Under the pieces are notes generated by a model that had not been told where the DNA came from, did no database searches, and saw only the letters and a program-made list of their open reading frames with translations. The position numbers and the translations under genes are program-made. Source: Prorocentrum cordatum (taxonomy: Eukaryota > Sar > Dinophyceae > Prorocentrales > Prorocentraceae). From it: a stretch of 64,000 nucleotides of DNA. The stretch is from contig CAUYUJ010014597.1 of NCBI GenBank assembly GCA_963575745.1, positions 146,501 to 210,500 of the forward strand, in the 5' to 3' direction. Positions 29,091 to 39,913 of this stretch are shown here, in pieces (the first letter of the stretch is position 1; each line of letters starts with the position of its first letter).

Positions 29091-29721
29091 GCATCATCAT
29101 CCCCACCACCAGCACCATCATCATCATCAGCATCATCACCAAACTCATCATCATCATAATCATCACCATCACCATCATCATCAGCATCATCGTCACCATC
29201 ATCATAATCATCATCATCTGCATCATCACCATCACCATCGTAAGCAGCACCATCATCGCCATCACCACCACAATCATCATCATCATCATCAGCATCATCA
29301 TCATAACCTGCATCATCTGCATCATCCCCATCATCATCATCACCATCGTAGCCATTACCATCATCATTCTAAGCGTCATCATCATCGCTATCGCCATCAC
29401 CATCATCATCAGCATCATCATCATTCAATATTGTCTTCACCATCATCACAACCACAACCATCATCAGCATTACCATCATCATCATCATCACAATCCTCAC
29501 AACCACCATCATCATCGCCATCATCATCAGCATGCACGACTTTTTGGGGGCAGAGCGGGCGGTGCGCTAACTTGGATGCACGTTCGACTGCTGGACTCTC
29601 GGGTTGCACTTTCACCGCGCCGGAAGGAGACACTCACACCTCACCTCACTCATGGCTCAGACTCGCACGTAACTTGGACTTACTACGCTATGATATGCGA
29701 TGCTGGTGATGATGGTGGTTG

Positions 29722-29780
<59 letters not shown>

Positions 29781-30115
29781 TCGGAGCAAATTATGAGGAT
29801 GTCTCGAGCGAAGCGCGGGTTTCAGCCCCCCCAAGGGGTAGCCACCAGGGGGTATATCACTCCTCCGTTCGCGCCAAAATGGCCGGGATGTCTCGAGCGG
29901 TTTGCCGGTTTGTGCCCCCAACATCCTCCGCTTTCGGAGCAGATGTCGAGGATGTCTCGAGCGAGGCGACCCCAAGGGGGAGCCAACGGGGGGTATCTCA
30001 CTCTTCCGTTCGCGACAAAATGGCCGGGACGTCTCAAGCGGTTTGTCTGTTTGTGCCCCCAATATCATCCGCTTTCGAAGCAGATTTGGAGGATGTCTCG
30101 AGCGAGGCGCTGGTT
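28835..30115. repeat. Foldback element: inverted arms around CAT/GAT repeats
   Basis: Left arm, about 28840-29055. Right arm, about 29780-30110, is its reverse complement with one tandem duplication of about 165 bp. Shared words: CTCGAGACATCC versus GGATGTCTCGAG, CATCTGCTCCGAAAGC versus GCTTTCGGAGCAGATG, TTGGCGCGAACGGAGGAGTG and its complement. Between the arms: (CAT)n at 29055-29530, a unique segment at 29531-29695 and (GAT)n at 29696-29778. The whole could form one long hairpin. No protein gene; the His/Met-run frames are CAT repeats. Confidence 0.7.
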
Positions 30116-30289
30116 ACCAGCAGTTAAGAACCCCCCCGGGGCTATCTTAGCACCGCAATTTTACTCAATACTCCGAGGGGCCATTTTCGCCGAACGGTAA
30201 CTTTAGCACCCGGCAAAAAAAAGTCGCGGCGGCCCAACAAAGGAATTCGCAAGAAATGCCATGAAGGAAAACTTATATATCAGTGTTTC
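30116..30289. other. Short spacer with TTAGCACC words
   Basis: Contains CTATCTTAGCACCGC and ACTTTAGCACCCGGC, a word that returns in the duplicated modules at 33110 and 33890. No gene. Confidence 0.35.
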
Positions 30290-30480
30290 CCAATGAATGC
30301 TCAATGATGTCGAGGGATTCCTACGAATGCCAAAAGACGCCTCAGGATTCTTCACGATTCTTGAAAATACCAATGGATTCATAGAGATTCCTGGGGATTC
30401 CAACGGATTCCTTGGGATTCCTACGGGTTCCTAAGGATTCCCAAATAATTCTAAGGGTTCCTTGGGATTCCTATGTAACT
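30290..30480. repeat. GGATTCCTA short tandem repeat
   Basis: Degenerate GGATTCCTAAGGATTCCTACG words. The same repeat precedes each of the later 42-bp arrays (33240-33400; 34050-34185). Confidence 0.7.
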
Positions 30481-30489
30481 CCTATGCGA

Positions 30490-31610
30490 TTTGGCCAATT
30501 CTATTAAGAACTGTGAGGATGTCTCAAGCGATTTGGCAAATTCTACTAAGAAATGCAAGGATGTCTTACACAAGTTGGCCCATTCTATTCAGAATTGTGA
30601 GAAAGTCTCAGGCGATTTGGCCAATTCTGTTAAGACATGTACGGAGGTCTCAAGCGATTTGGTACATTCTATTAAGAAATGTGAGGATGTCTCAAGCGAT
30701 GTGGCCAATTCTATTAAATAATGTGAAGGTGTCTCAAACGATTTTGCCAGCTCTACTACGAAATGTGAGGATGTCTCTGGCGAACTTGGCCAATTCTATC
30801 AAGAAGCGCGAGGATGTCTCAAGCGATTTTGCAAATTCTATCGAGAAATGTGAACATGTTTCAAGCGATGTGGCCAAATCTAATAAAACATGCGAAGATG
30901 TCTCAGGCGATGTGGCTAATTCTGCTACGAAATGTGAGGAAGTGTCAGGCGATTTGGCAAATTCTGCTAAGACATGCGAGGGTGTCTCAAGCGATTTGGT
31001 AAACTCTATTAAGAAATGCGAGGGTGTCTCAAACAAGTTGGCCAATTCTATTCAGACATGTGAGGGCGTCTCAAGCGATTTGGCCAGTTCTACTAAGAGA
31101 ATTGAAGATGTCTCAAGCGATTTGGCAGATTCTATTTCAAAAATGTGAGGACGTCTCAAACGATTTGGCCAGTTGCACAAAGAAATGTGAGGATGTCTCA
31201 AGCGATTTTGCCAGCTCTACTACGAAATGCGAGGATGTCTCTGGCGATTGGGCCAATTCTATTGAGAAGTGCGAGGATGTCTCAAGCGATTTGGCAAAGT
31301 CTATTAAGACATGTGAGGACGTCTCAAGCGATGTGGCCAATTATATTAAAAATGCGAGGATGTCTCAAGCAATTTTGCCAGTTGCACTAAAGAAATGTGA
31401 GGATGCCTCAAGCGATTTTGCCAGCTCTACTACGACATGTGAGGATGTCTCTGGCGATTGGGCCAACTCTATTGAGAAGTGCGAGGATGTCTCAGGCGAT
31501 GTGAGGACGTTTCAAGCGACGTGGCCAATTCTATTAAAAATGCGAGGACGTCTCAGGCGATTTGGCCAATTATATGAAGAAGTGCGACGATGGCCCAGAC
31601 AGCTGAATCT
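30490..31610. repeat. 42-bp minisatellite, first array
   Basis: About 26 units of GATTTGGCCAATTCTATTAA plus GAAATGTGAGGATGTCTCAAGC. 42 is a multiple of three, so frames stay open for hundreds of codons: KKCEDVSSDLANSI in one frame, RNVRMSQAIWPILL in another, and a third on the minus strand. With several frames open at once, I treat it as repeat DNA rather than a gene. Confidence 0.85.
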
Positions 31611-31694
31611 GGGACAGGCGGGAGCCTTGCCTGTGAGTGAATTGCGAGGAAGTGATGATGGCGTTGATGGCGATGACGACGACGGCGATGGCGA

Positions 31695-32495
31695 TCAGCG
31701 ACGTCGATGGTTCGTTGCGGCGTCCGCAGGCGGCCGGAACTCCAGCCTGAAGTGCGAGGGCATCGCGGCTCTGACTAGCGCTGAAAGACTTCTGAAACCG
31801 CATGCAATTCCTGAAGCGGCCAGAACGTATACAATTCCTGAAGCGGCCAAAACGCGCTGGGAGAGTCTCTGGGGCCTGAAGCGGCCTGACAGGCTGAGCT
31901 CGACTCCCCTCCTGACTCGCCCCCTCTCCTGTTCCCCCCTCCTCCTATCCTCCCTGCTGAACACTGACATCAAGTCATGGGCACTGGGCTGATTGGACTG
32001 CGGTCTGAACGCAATGTCCAGTTCTGAAAGCACATCCGACAAAAAAACTACGCTGACTGCAGTCAGATGAGGCCCCTGAAAAGGCGCGGCGCCTGAAGGC
32101 CCGAGGCGGCTCAACAATTCACTGGGCTTGCGACTCTGACTCTGAGGCTGATCCTTGGGCGGCTCATCGTAGCTGCCGTCGTGGGAGTCCTCACTCTGCT
32201 GGGCGCCGCTGCTTCCTGCTCCCTGCGCTGGGCGTTTCTGCACTGACGCAGCCTCGCCCCTGATCTCCGCGGCGGGCCTCTTCCTGGACGCGCTTTTCGC
32301 TGCAGGGCGCTTCTTGACTGACGCGGCCTTCTCCTGGGCCTCCGTCTCAGCAGCGGCCTTCCAAACAGCGGCCTCCTTCTTAGCCTCCGCTCTGAGCCTT
32401 CTGACCTCCCCTCTAGTCAAGGCGTCGTCGCTCTGAGGGCTCTGGTACCACCTCTCGTGCAAACCCACCTCCTCAGAGCTGCTCTGACGGGCCAT
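31695..32495 (-). CDS. Possible gene, basic Ala/Lys/Arg-rich protein
   Basis: Minus strand, ATG at 32495, 266 codons. The first third is hydrophilic and helical (GEVRRLRAEAKKEAAVWKAAAE) with repeated KRPAA boxes (KKRPAAKSASRKRPAAE), a composition common in dinoflagellate nuclear proteins and suggesting a nuclear localisation signal. A less biased part follows (LSDVLSELDIAFRP). No domain is recognised. A second minus frame just upstream (32877-32473, Arg/Pro-rich) could be its 5' part after a frame change. It could also be a chance frame. Confidence 0.35.
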   Translation of the reverse strand: MARQSSSEEVGLHERWYQSPQSDDALTRGEVRRLRAEAKKEAAVWKAAAETEAQEKAASVKKRPAAKSASRKRPAAEIRGEAASVQKRPAQGAGSSGAQQSEDSHDGSYDEPPKDQPQSQSRKPSELLSRLGPSGAAPFQGPHLTAVSVVFLSDVLSELDIAFRPQSNQPSAHDLMSVFSREDRRRGEQERGRVRRGVELSLSGRFRPQRLSQRVLAASGIVYVLAASGIACGFRSLSALVRAAMPSHFRLEFRPPADAATNHRRR

Positions 32496-32599
32496 TGCGG
32501 AACTGAGCCTGCGCGAGAAGCTGACGTTGATACGAAGGCTCGTGCGTTCGGCGACTGTAGGTCGAAGCCTGATGCCTGAGCCTGAGCCTGCGTGCCAGC

Positions 32600-32830
32600 G
32601 TCGAGCTCCTGATGGGGGGCCCTGGAGGACCTAGGGGGAGTCCAGTGGCCTTGTTGAAGGTCGCTGGAGCTCTCTGTCGGGTGCCTCCTTGGATGTCTCC
32701 TGTGCCGTCTTGGACTCTTCTGGGGCTCCTAGGCCGTCTTGGACTCTTCTGGTGCTCCCTGGGCCGTGTAGGACTGTTGGACCGTCTTGACTGTTCTGCA
32801 AATTGCCTCCCTGGAGCGTCTTGGATTCTG
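32600..32830. repeat. CCGTCTTGGACTCTTCTGG tandem repeat
   Basis: Around seven degenerate units of about 30 bp (GCCGTCTTGGACTCTTCTGG ... CTCCT). No gene assigned. Confidence 0.55.
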
Positions 32831-32904
32831 GGGCCGTAACTATTGGACTCGTGTGCGCGGGCGCACTCTGATGACATTAACTATCGTGCTGTTCTTGGTT
32901 TCTC

Positions 32905-34185
32905 TGAGCGGCTCTTCCTCTTTGTCATTCTTTTCCTCCACTTCGTTCTCCTTCTTCTCCACCTCCTCATCCTCCTTCTCCTCCTCCTCCTCCTCTGTCT
33001 CTTCCTTTTGTCCGATGAGGTTTCTATTGAAAGCCTCTTAGAGAAAGTTTATATTTTCTGCCGTCGCAGGGGGTGGTCCACTCGAGAGTATCGCCCCCGC
33101 CCCGCACCAAGGCGTTATCTTAGCACCCGCCATGGGGGTTACATTCCGAGCCCGAATATGATCGAGCCAGCATGCAAACAGACATACAACTGAATCTGAA
33201 TACGACACTGGTTCTGTCACTGAATCTGAAACAACTAGCAACCTGATGAATACGTAGGGGTCCTGGTTCCTACGGGTTCCAAGGGACTCCTAAGGATTCC
33301 GACAGAATCGCACGAATCCCCAAGGATTCTTCAGAATGCTCAACTATGCCTACGGATTCCTAAGAGTGGCTACGGATTCCTGGGGATTCCTTTTGGTTCC
33401 TAAGAATTGTGAATATGTCCCAAGCGATGTGGCAAGTTCTAGTAAGACATGCGAGGACGTCTCATGCGATGTGGCCAATTCTACTAAGAAATGTGAAGAT
33501 TTCTCATGCGATCTGGCCAATTCCATTAAGACAGGTGGGGATGTCTTTGGCGATTTCGCAAATTATTTTAAGAAATGCCTGGATGCACCTAGCGACTTGG
33601 CAACACACATGCGAGGATGTCTAAAGCGATTTGGCCAAGTCTACTAAGAAATGTGAGGATGTCTCAAGCGAGTTGGCCAATTCTACTCCTCCTTTTCCTC
33701 CTTATTATCCTCCTCTTCGTTCTCCTTCTTCTCCACCTCCTCCTCCTTCTTCTCCTCATCCTCCTCCTCTGTCTCTTCCTTTTGTCCGATGAGGTTTCTA
33801 TTGGACACCGCTTAGAGAAAGTTATTTGTTTCGGCCGTCATAAGGGGTGGTCCACCCGAGAGTATCGCCCCCGCCCCGCACCAAGGCGTTATGTTAGCAC
33901 CCGCCGAGGGGGGGGGGGGGGGGGAAATTCCGAGCCCGAATATGATCGGGCCAGAATGCAAACATACATATACATGAACCTGACTACGACACTGATTCTG
34001 TCACTGGATCTGACACAACTAGCAACCTTAGGAACCCGTCAGGAACGTGATTCCTGAGGATTCCTCAAGTTTTCTAAGGATTCCCGGGGAATCCTACGGA
34101 TTCCCAAGGATTCTTCATAATGCTTAACTATACCTACGGATTCCTAAGAATGCATACGAATTCCTATGGATTCCTTTGGGTTCAT
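32905..34185. repeat. Duplicated composite module, about 775 bp
   Basis: Two ordered copies (about 32905-33690 and 33690-34480). Each copy holds: a (TCC)n tract; CCGATGAGGTTTCTATTG; GAGTATCGCCCCCGCCCCGC; AAGGCGTTAT.TTAGCACC; CGAGCCCGAATATGATCG; ACACAACTAGCAACC; GGATTCC repeats; then a 42-bp array. Order and spacing are kept, so this is a segmental tandem duplication. A G18 run lies at about 33907-33924 in copy two. Confidence 0.8.
33405..33690. repeat. 42-bp minisatellite, second array
   Basis: About six to seven units of the same family as 30490-31610, more diverged. Confidence 0.75.
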
Positions 34186-35010
34186 AAGAAATGTGAGGTT
34201 GCCTCAAGCGATTTGGCACATTCTGCTAAGAAGTGTGATGACGTCTCAAGCGATTTGGCCAATTCTACGAAGCAATGTGAGGATGTCTCAAGCGACTTGG
34301 CCAATTCAATTAAGAAATGTGAAGATGTCTCAAGTGTGTTGGCCAATTCTGCTAAGAAATGCGATGATGTTTCAAGCGATTTGGCAATTCTATAAAGAAA
34401 TGTGAGGATGTCTCAAGCGATTTGGCAAATTCTAATAAGAGATGTGAGGCTGTCTCAAGTGATGTGGCCAATTCTATTAAGAAATGTGAAGATGTCTCAA
34501 GCGACTGGGCCAATTCTAATAAGAAATGTGAATTATGTCTCAAGTGATTTGGCCAATTCACTAAGAAATGTGAGGATGTCTAAAGCGATTTGGCCAATTC
34601 GACTAAGACATGTGAGGATGTCTCAAGCGATTTGGCCAATTCGAATAAGAGGTGTGAGGATGTCTCAAGTGATTTGGCCAATTCGACTAAGAAAAATGAA
34701 GATGTCTCAAGCGATGTGGCCAATTCTTTTAAGACATGTGAGGATGTCTCAGGCGATTCGGCCAATTCTACTAAGACATGTGAGGATGTCTCAAGCGATT
34801 TGGCCAATTCTATCAAGATATGTGAGGATGTCTCAAGCGATTTGGCAAATTCTCTTAAGACACGTGAGGATGTCGTTGGCGATGTGGCCAATTCTGCAAG
34901 AAATGTGAGGATGTCTAAAGCGATTTGGCAAATTCTACTAAGAAAGGTGAGGATGAATCAGGCGACTTGGCCAAGTGTATTAAGAAATGCGAGGATAACT
35001 CAGGCGAGTC
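34186..35010. repeat. 42-bp minisatellite, third array
   Basis: About 19 units, mostly KKCEDVSSDLANSI-type in translation, ending at a (CGTCGC)n and (CTC)n run (35025-35090). Open in several frames; taken as repeat. Confidence 0.85.
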
Positions 35011-35024
35011 GGCCGATTCGCCTG

Positions 35025-35057
<33 letters not shown>

Positions 35058-35090
35058 TCCTCCTCCTCCTCCTCCTCCTCCTCCTCCTAG

Positions 35091-35520
35091 CCCCAGGTGC
35101 CAGAATAACGCTTCCAGGGTGCGGGCTGGGTATCGTTTCGCCGGAGGGGGGGGTCTTAATTGCTGGATGTTATCGCACCCCTGGTGGCCCAGATTGCGAG
35201 GATGTCTCGAATGGTTTGCTTGTTTTGCTGGCCAGACTCGTGGGCGTGGATCCTCAGGATGCCACAGGAGGTCCCGAGGAGGCACCAGGAGGCTACAGGA
35301 GGCCCCAGAAGGCCACAGGAGGCTCCAGGAGGCCCCAAGAGGCTCCAGGAGGGCCCCAGGAAGCACCATGAGGCCCGAAGAGGCAACAGGAGGCCACAGG
35401 AAGCCACAGGAAACGCCAGGAGGCACCAGGAGGCCCCAGAAGGCCCCGGGAGCCCCCGCGAGGCCCCACGAGCAGGAAGCCTCAGAAGGCCACCAGGAGT
35501 GGCTCCAATCCCTGGCGGTT
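35091..35520. repeat. CCACAGGAGGCCCCAGGAGG repeat
   Basis: 35250-35500 consists of AGGAGGC/CCCC AGGAGGCCACAGG words of about 10 bp. Just before it, 35100-35220 has CGAGGATGTCTCGAATGG, related to the foldback arms. No gene. Confidence 0.65.
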
Positions 35521-35785
35521 TACAAATGTTTCAAAAGATTGGGCCTCCCCGGGAGTGCGGATCCGTTGTGTTTACGTATCTTTCTATAAAGTGTCCTTCT
35601 CCTGCGTATCCACTCCTCAATGTTTTAAATAGGTTCCTATAGATTGGGTCTCCCCTGGGGCACGAGTCCTTGGTGTTCTACGCGTGTTCCTGTAGACTGC
35701 CCCTCTCCTGTGGCTTCAATCCGAAGTGTTTTAAGTCTGGTCCTATAGATTGGGCCTCTCCTGGGGCACGAATCCTCCCCAGGAG
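35521..35785. repeat. Tandem CTATAGATTGGGCCTC words
   Basis: Three to four diverged units of about 80 bp with TGTTTTAA, TTCCTATAGATTGGG and CTCTCCTGGGGCACGA. No gene. Confidence 0.5.
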
Positions 35786-35960
35786 GCCCCATGAGGATCC
35801 AGGAAACTCCTGGAGGCCCCAGGAGGCCGCGCGAGGCCCCAGGAGTCCTCAGGAGGCCACAGGAACCCTCAAGAGGCCACAGGAGGCCCCAAGAGACTCC
35901 AGGAGACCCCAGGAAGCCCCAGGAGGTTCAAGAGGGCCCAGGAGGCCCCAGGCTCATGCG
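35786..35960. repeat. Second CCCCAGGAGGC block
   Basis: Same 10-bp words as 35250-35500. Confidence 0.65.
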
Positions 35961-36530
35961 CAGAGACGCACAAATACTACTGAGACTCATTCACACTCCA
36001 ACTCATGCACATTTAGATTCACTCACAGACCGTCAATACTCAAGCCCGCTTCTATTCGAAAGCTCTTGCGCCTAGACACTCTCGGCGGAAAGGTCCATGC
36101 TAATAGATGCACATATGGGGAGCTCCAGGCAGTGAGTAAATTTCCCAACCATCCTGTGGTGTTGGGTCCTCGCTTTGAAGACACAGCGCCCCGCGTTCCT
36201 TCCTTCCTTCCTTCCCGCTGCCCCCTCCCTCTTCCCATCGTTGTCCTCCTCCTCCTCCTCCTCCTCATCATCATCATCATCATCATCATCAGTAGCAGCA
36301 TCATCATCATCATCGTCGTCGTCATCGTCGTCATCATCATCATCAGCATCATCATCGTCGCTGTCGTCGTCGACATCGTCAACATCATCGTCATGGTCAT
36401 CATCATCAACATCATCGGCATCACCATCCGCATCCTTATCATCATGGCCGTCATCTATCACCATTATCGCCATCACCCCCATCGTCATCATCGCCGTTAT
36501 CGTCACCATTACCGCCATAAGCTTCAACAC
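35961..36530. repeat. Spacer followed by CAT/CGT microsatellite
   Basis: 35961-36220 is unremarkable apart from a CCTTCCTTCC run. 36245-36520 is (CTC)n then (CAT)n/(CGT)n. No gene. Confidence 0.6.
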
Positions 36531-37280
36531 ACCCCTCACACGTTTCGTGGCCCCATAGGGAGCTCCACCGACGGCCCCAATGGCAGGGTTCGCATGCGTC
36601 CCCCCGCTCGCTTCGGCATATCCCTCACAGGCTTCGTAACCCCATAGGGAGCTCCACCGAAGGCTCCAGTGGCAGGGTCCGCATGCGTCCCCCCGCCCAT
36701 CTCGGCACACCCCTCAGACAGTTCGTGGCCCCATAAGGAGCTCCACCGAGGGCCCCAATGACGGGATCGCATGCGTCCCCCCGCAAATTTCGGCACACCC
36801 TTCACACGCTTCGTGGCCCCATAGAAGGCCCCAGTGGCAGGGTTCGCATGTGTCCCCCGCCCATTTCGGCACACCCCTCACACGCTTCGTGGCCCCATCG
36901 GGAGCTCCACCGAAAAACCCCAATGGCAGGGTTCGCATGCGCGCCCCCCGCCCGTGTCGGCACCCCCCCCGCACGGGTCGTGGCCCCATATTATGGAGCT
37001 CCACCAAAGGCTCCAGTGGCCGGGTTCGCATGCGTCCCCCCGCCCATTTCGGCACACCCCTCACACGCTTCGTGGCCCCACAGGGAGCCCCAGCGAAAGC
37101 CCAAGTGGCAGGGTTCGCATGCGTCCCCCCGCCCATTCCGGCACGCCCCTCACAGGATTCGTGGCCCCATAGAAAGCTCCACCGAAGGCCCCAAAGGCAG
37201 GGTTCGCATGCGTCCCCCCGCCCATTTTGGCACACCCCTCACACAGCTCGTGGCCCCATAGGAAGCTCCACCGAAGGCCC
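36531..37280. repeat. 89-bp minisatellite, left part (interrupted by the 20-kb element)
   Basis: Eight to nine units of CGTGGCCCCATAGGGAGCTC ... CCGAAGGCCCCAATGGCAGG ... GTTCGCATGCG ... CGGCACACCCCTCACACG. The GGCAG anchor recurs at 36582, 36671, then (after one shorter unit) 36836, 36925, 37018, 37107 and 37196; most spacings are 89. The next unit stops at 37280 after CCGAAGGCCC and resumes at 57358. Confidence 0.9.
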
Positions 37281-37282
37281 TA

Positions 37283-37311
37283 ATCCAAAAGCCGCATTCA
37301 AGTGATCATGT
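37283..37311 (+). repeat. Left terminal inverted repeat
   Basis: ATCCAAAAGCCGCATTCAAG then TGATCAT. Differs from the right TIR at three to four positions. Preceded by TA, the probable 2-bp target duplication. Confidence 0.85.
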
Positions 37312-37395
37312 TGCCCCTCTGTGACGGAGGGGGCGCGTTTGGAGGCCCTCTGTGACAGAGGGGGTGCGTTTGGAGGCCCTCTGTGACAGAGTTGC
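37312..37395. promoter_or_regulatory. Left subterminal palindromes, three tandem copies
   Basis: CCTCTGTGACGGAGG, CCTCTGTGACAGAGG and CCTCTGTGACAGAGT at a 31-bp period, separated by GGGG.GCGTTTGGAGG. CCTCTGT-G-ACAGAGG is a 7-bp palindrome around one base. Subterminal repeats of this kind are typical transposase-binding arrays; the role is inferred. Confidence 0.7.
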
Positions 37396-37812
37396 TCGTC
37401 TTCCCGTTCCTCCTTATCCTGCTTCTTGATTGCGGATATGTCATGCTACCACTGCGCTCATCATCTTTGCGTCTGTGATCCTCGTCGTGTTTTTCCATGC
37501 GTCCTTTTCACAATTTCCACCACATTATCCTCCGTTGCCGTTCTGCCCCGCCATCTACCTCGTCACTCTCCTTCGTCTGCATGTCCTCATTCTCTTCCGC
37601 CCTTTCCCCCCCCTCTGGTTCGACTTCCGCTCTTCGTCCACTTCGTTCTTCCGTTTCCAACCCCCCTTCCTTTCAACCTCTTTGCCGTCCAATCACATCG
37701 CGTCGTCCCTCGCCGCCATGCTCAAACCATCCCGCGCCCGTGGGGTCGCCCGCGAGCAACGGTGCAGCCGGGCCGCTCGCGGCCAAACGCGCGCCCGCGC
37801 CATCGTCTTGCA
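37396..37812 (+). other. Pyrimidine-rich leader upstream of the first cargo gene
   Basis: C/T-rich on the coding strand, ending shortly before the ATG at 37813. Such tracts fit a spliced-leader trans-splicing acceptor or an intron 3' end. Similar tracts precede other genes of the element (39130-39290, 43640-43900, 46980-47200, 50475-50600, 53860-54240). Confidence 0.4.
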
Positions 37813-39001
37813 ATGGGCGATGCAGGCGGATACACATGGGGTGGCGCGGAAGGATGGTGGGATAGCCGCAGCAGTGGCTGGCGTGGCTGGGAGGACGGCC
37901 ATGATTGGTCAGCGTGGGTCTGGAGAGAGTGGCGACAAGACGGGAACACGCCAACGGAGGACGCCAAATGGCGCGATGGCCCTGCCGCCGCAGCAGCGGC
38001 GGCGGTCGCGCCTCAACGGCCGTCTCGCTTCGCCGCGCTTGGCGTCGTGAGCTCCCGCGCCCCTGGTCTCGGCGTGCCCGAATTCGATGATTTCGCGAGG
38101 GCTGCCCTCCGAAACTCACCAGAACCTGGGGACACAGTGTCAGGAGAGGGGTCGGGACCCCGAGCCGCGCCTGCGGCGCAGGAGCCCCGCGCCACCGCAG
38201 CGGCGGCGGCGCGCGGGCCCCAGGATTTTGAGAAGTTTGATGTCAATTATTTTTTGAGTTATGAAGAGAGGCTCGGCACTTCGTTTAAGCAACACAACCG
38301 AGCGTTGAAATGGTGGCGCAACGTGAAAGAAGACCCAACTGCCCCGTTCGAGTCAGAAGCCAAGTGGTTCGACAATGCGGAGCCCACCATGGTCGCCGTT
38401 TGCGACCACGGTGCGAGAACGAGCTTTGGTTTCAGAAGCGACGAGGAAGTCCCTCGGCGGTGGCAAGAGATGGTGGCGACGCTCAGGGAGGAAGATATCA
38501 GGGAGGTCGTGGGGGGGCCCCGCAGCAGCGGGGCTCTGATCGGCTGTTCCCTCGAAGTCCGGCCAAACAGCTACGACCGCATGCGCCAGAGTATTGTGCG
38601 CGCGACAGTTCGCGGGGCAGCGGGTGAAAGTGAAGCTGCCGATGTGGGATTTCGTGTTGCACCGCGACGACGGGACAGGCGTCCGCTTACAACCGCACTG
38701 GGGCGACAGGAAGGTCGAAGCTCTGCCCCTCATGCTCCGCGCGGACACGGTGAGGCCACCAGCCGCGGGTTTGGGCGGGAGCGACGGGTCAGGAACACAT
38801 CGCTGGCACAAGGACCTCGGTGTGGAGCGCAAGGTCAAGTTCGACGCCGCCAGAGAGAAGGGGAGGCCGACGCCTTCTCAGGGGCCCCGCAGCAGCGGGG
38901 CCGCGGCGTCCAGCACCGGGCCCTCGGCGCCCGCGGCAGCGGCTGGCAAACCAATAGTTTGGGGACCGAACAGCTCCCCAGACGATTTGGTTGTGGATTA
39001 G
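37813..39001 (+). CDS. Cargo gene 1, unknown Trp/Gly-rich protein
   Basis: ATG at 37813 (MGDAGGYTWGG). The N-terminus is rich in Trp, Gly and Asp (WRGWEDGHDWSAWVWREW), then an Ala/Pro linker. A more globular part follows (FDVNYFLSYEERLGTSFKQH; WWRNVKEDPTAPFESEAKWF). Near 38595-38640 the credible frame changes from +1 to +2 (VKLPMWDFVLHRDDGTGV ...) and ends at TAG 38999-39001, for about 395 residues. Three GC mini-hairpins lie inside the gene and one starts eight bases after the stop. No family is recognised. Trp/Gly-rich low complexity also appears in the last frame of the element (56662-56955), so the two ends may encode related proteins. Confidence 0.5.
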
Positions 39002-39300
39002 GTGGCTCCGCAGCAGCGGGGCTCGAAAGAAGGGTGCGTTGCATTTCGGCAGGGGCGCGCGCGTCGGCCTGCGAGATCGGGGGCGCGCGTGCAGGCGCCG
39101 TTGCGCGATCTTCGTTCTGAAGTCGCCCCTCTCCTTCCTGTCCCCCCATCCCGCCGCCCTCAACGTCGGCTCCTCGCCGCCCGTTCCTCGTCGCTACACG
39201 CCTGTTCGTTCTCCTCCAACTTCCTCTCCCGCTTCCTCGCTCTCTCCTTCCCATTTTTCCCTCCATCCCATTGCATCCCTGGCACCCCATTGAAGTTCGC
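39002..39300. other. Intergenic segment with hairpin and pyrimidine tract
   Basis: A mini-hairpin core is at 39009-39018; 39120-39290 is C/T-rich on the coding strand. No gene. Confidence 0.4.
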
Positions 39301-39660
39301 AGTTCGAAGTTTGAAGTTCGGAGTTCGAAGTCCGAAGTTTGAACTTCGAAGCTTCGCACTTCGAGGTTCGATCTTCGAACCTTCGTCATCTCGTCGTCGT
39401 AATCGTCGTCCTCGTTCGTCGTCGTCGTTCCTCGTCGTCGTCGATTGTCGTCGTCGTCGTCGTCGCTCGTTGTCGTCGTCGCCGTCGTCGTCGTGGTCGG
39501 CGTCGTCGTCGTCGGTCGTCGTCGTCGCTAGTCGTCGTCGCTGGTCGCCGTCGTGGTCATCGTCCTCGTCGTCGTCGTCGTGGTCGTCGTCGTCCTCGTT
39601 GTCGCCGTCGTGGTCACCGTCCTCGCCGTCGTCGCCGTCGTTGTCGCGAAACGCCCCACG
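39291..39660. repeat. TTCGAAGT repeat followed by (CGT)n
   Basis: 39291-39385: degenerate 8-mers of AGTTCGAAG, itself partly palindromic. 39388-39655: (CGT)n with occasional CGC/GGT. The frames over it are microsatellite translations. Confidence 0.75.
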
Positions 39661-39913
39661 TAGGAGGAGCAGAGAAGGGAGTAAGGAGAAATGAGCACGG
39701 TGGAGGGAGGAGGGAGGATTGAACAGGAGGAGGAGGATGGAGGGGGAGGTAGAAGGGATGAAGTAGTTCAGAAGTGGGAGCAGCAGACTGGCGCAAGGGG
39801 AAAAGCCATTTGAGCGCAGGGAGGGATGGCAATGCGATAAAGTGAATCCGCAGCCGTTGCAGGCCTGCCCCCCTCCGCGCCCGCCCGCCTCCGCGACGGG
39901 AGCGGCCCGGGGC

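Noticed and set aside
29029-29709. His/Met/Ile-run proteins over the CAT repeats
   Set aside because: Pure translation of a trinucleotide microsatellite, open in all frames.
28866-30190. GCCATTTTGGC word in the foldback arms, similar to the middle of the dinoflagellate spliced leader
   Set aside because: Only 11 bases match, the word is self-complementary, and the rest of the leader does not align.
30462-34908. Repeat proteins of the KKCEDVSSDLANSI type
   Set aside because: The 42-bp unit keeps several frames open on both strands, so openness is not evidence of coding.
36531-37280. Minisatellite frames (for example repeated HANPATGAF-type peptides on the minus strand)
   Set aside because: The 89-bp unit is not a multiple of three and the frames break from unit to unit.
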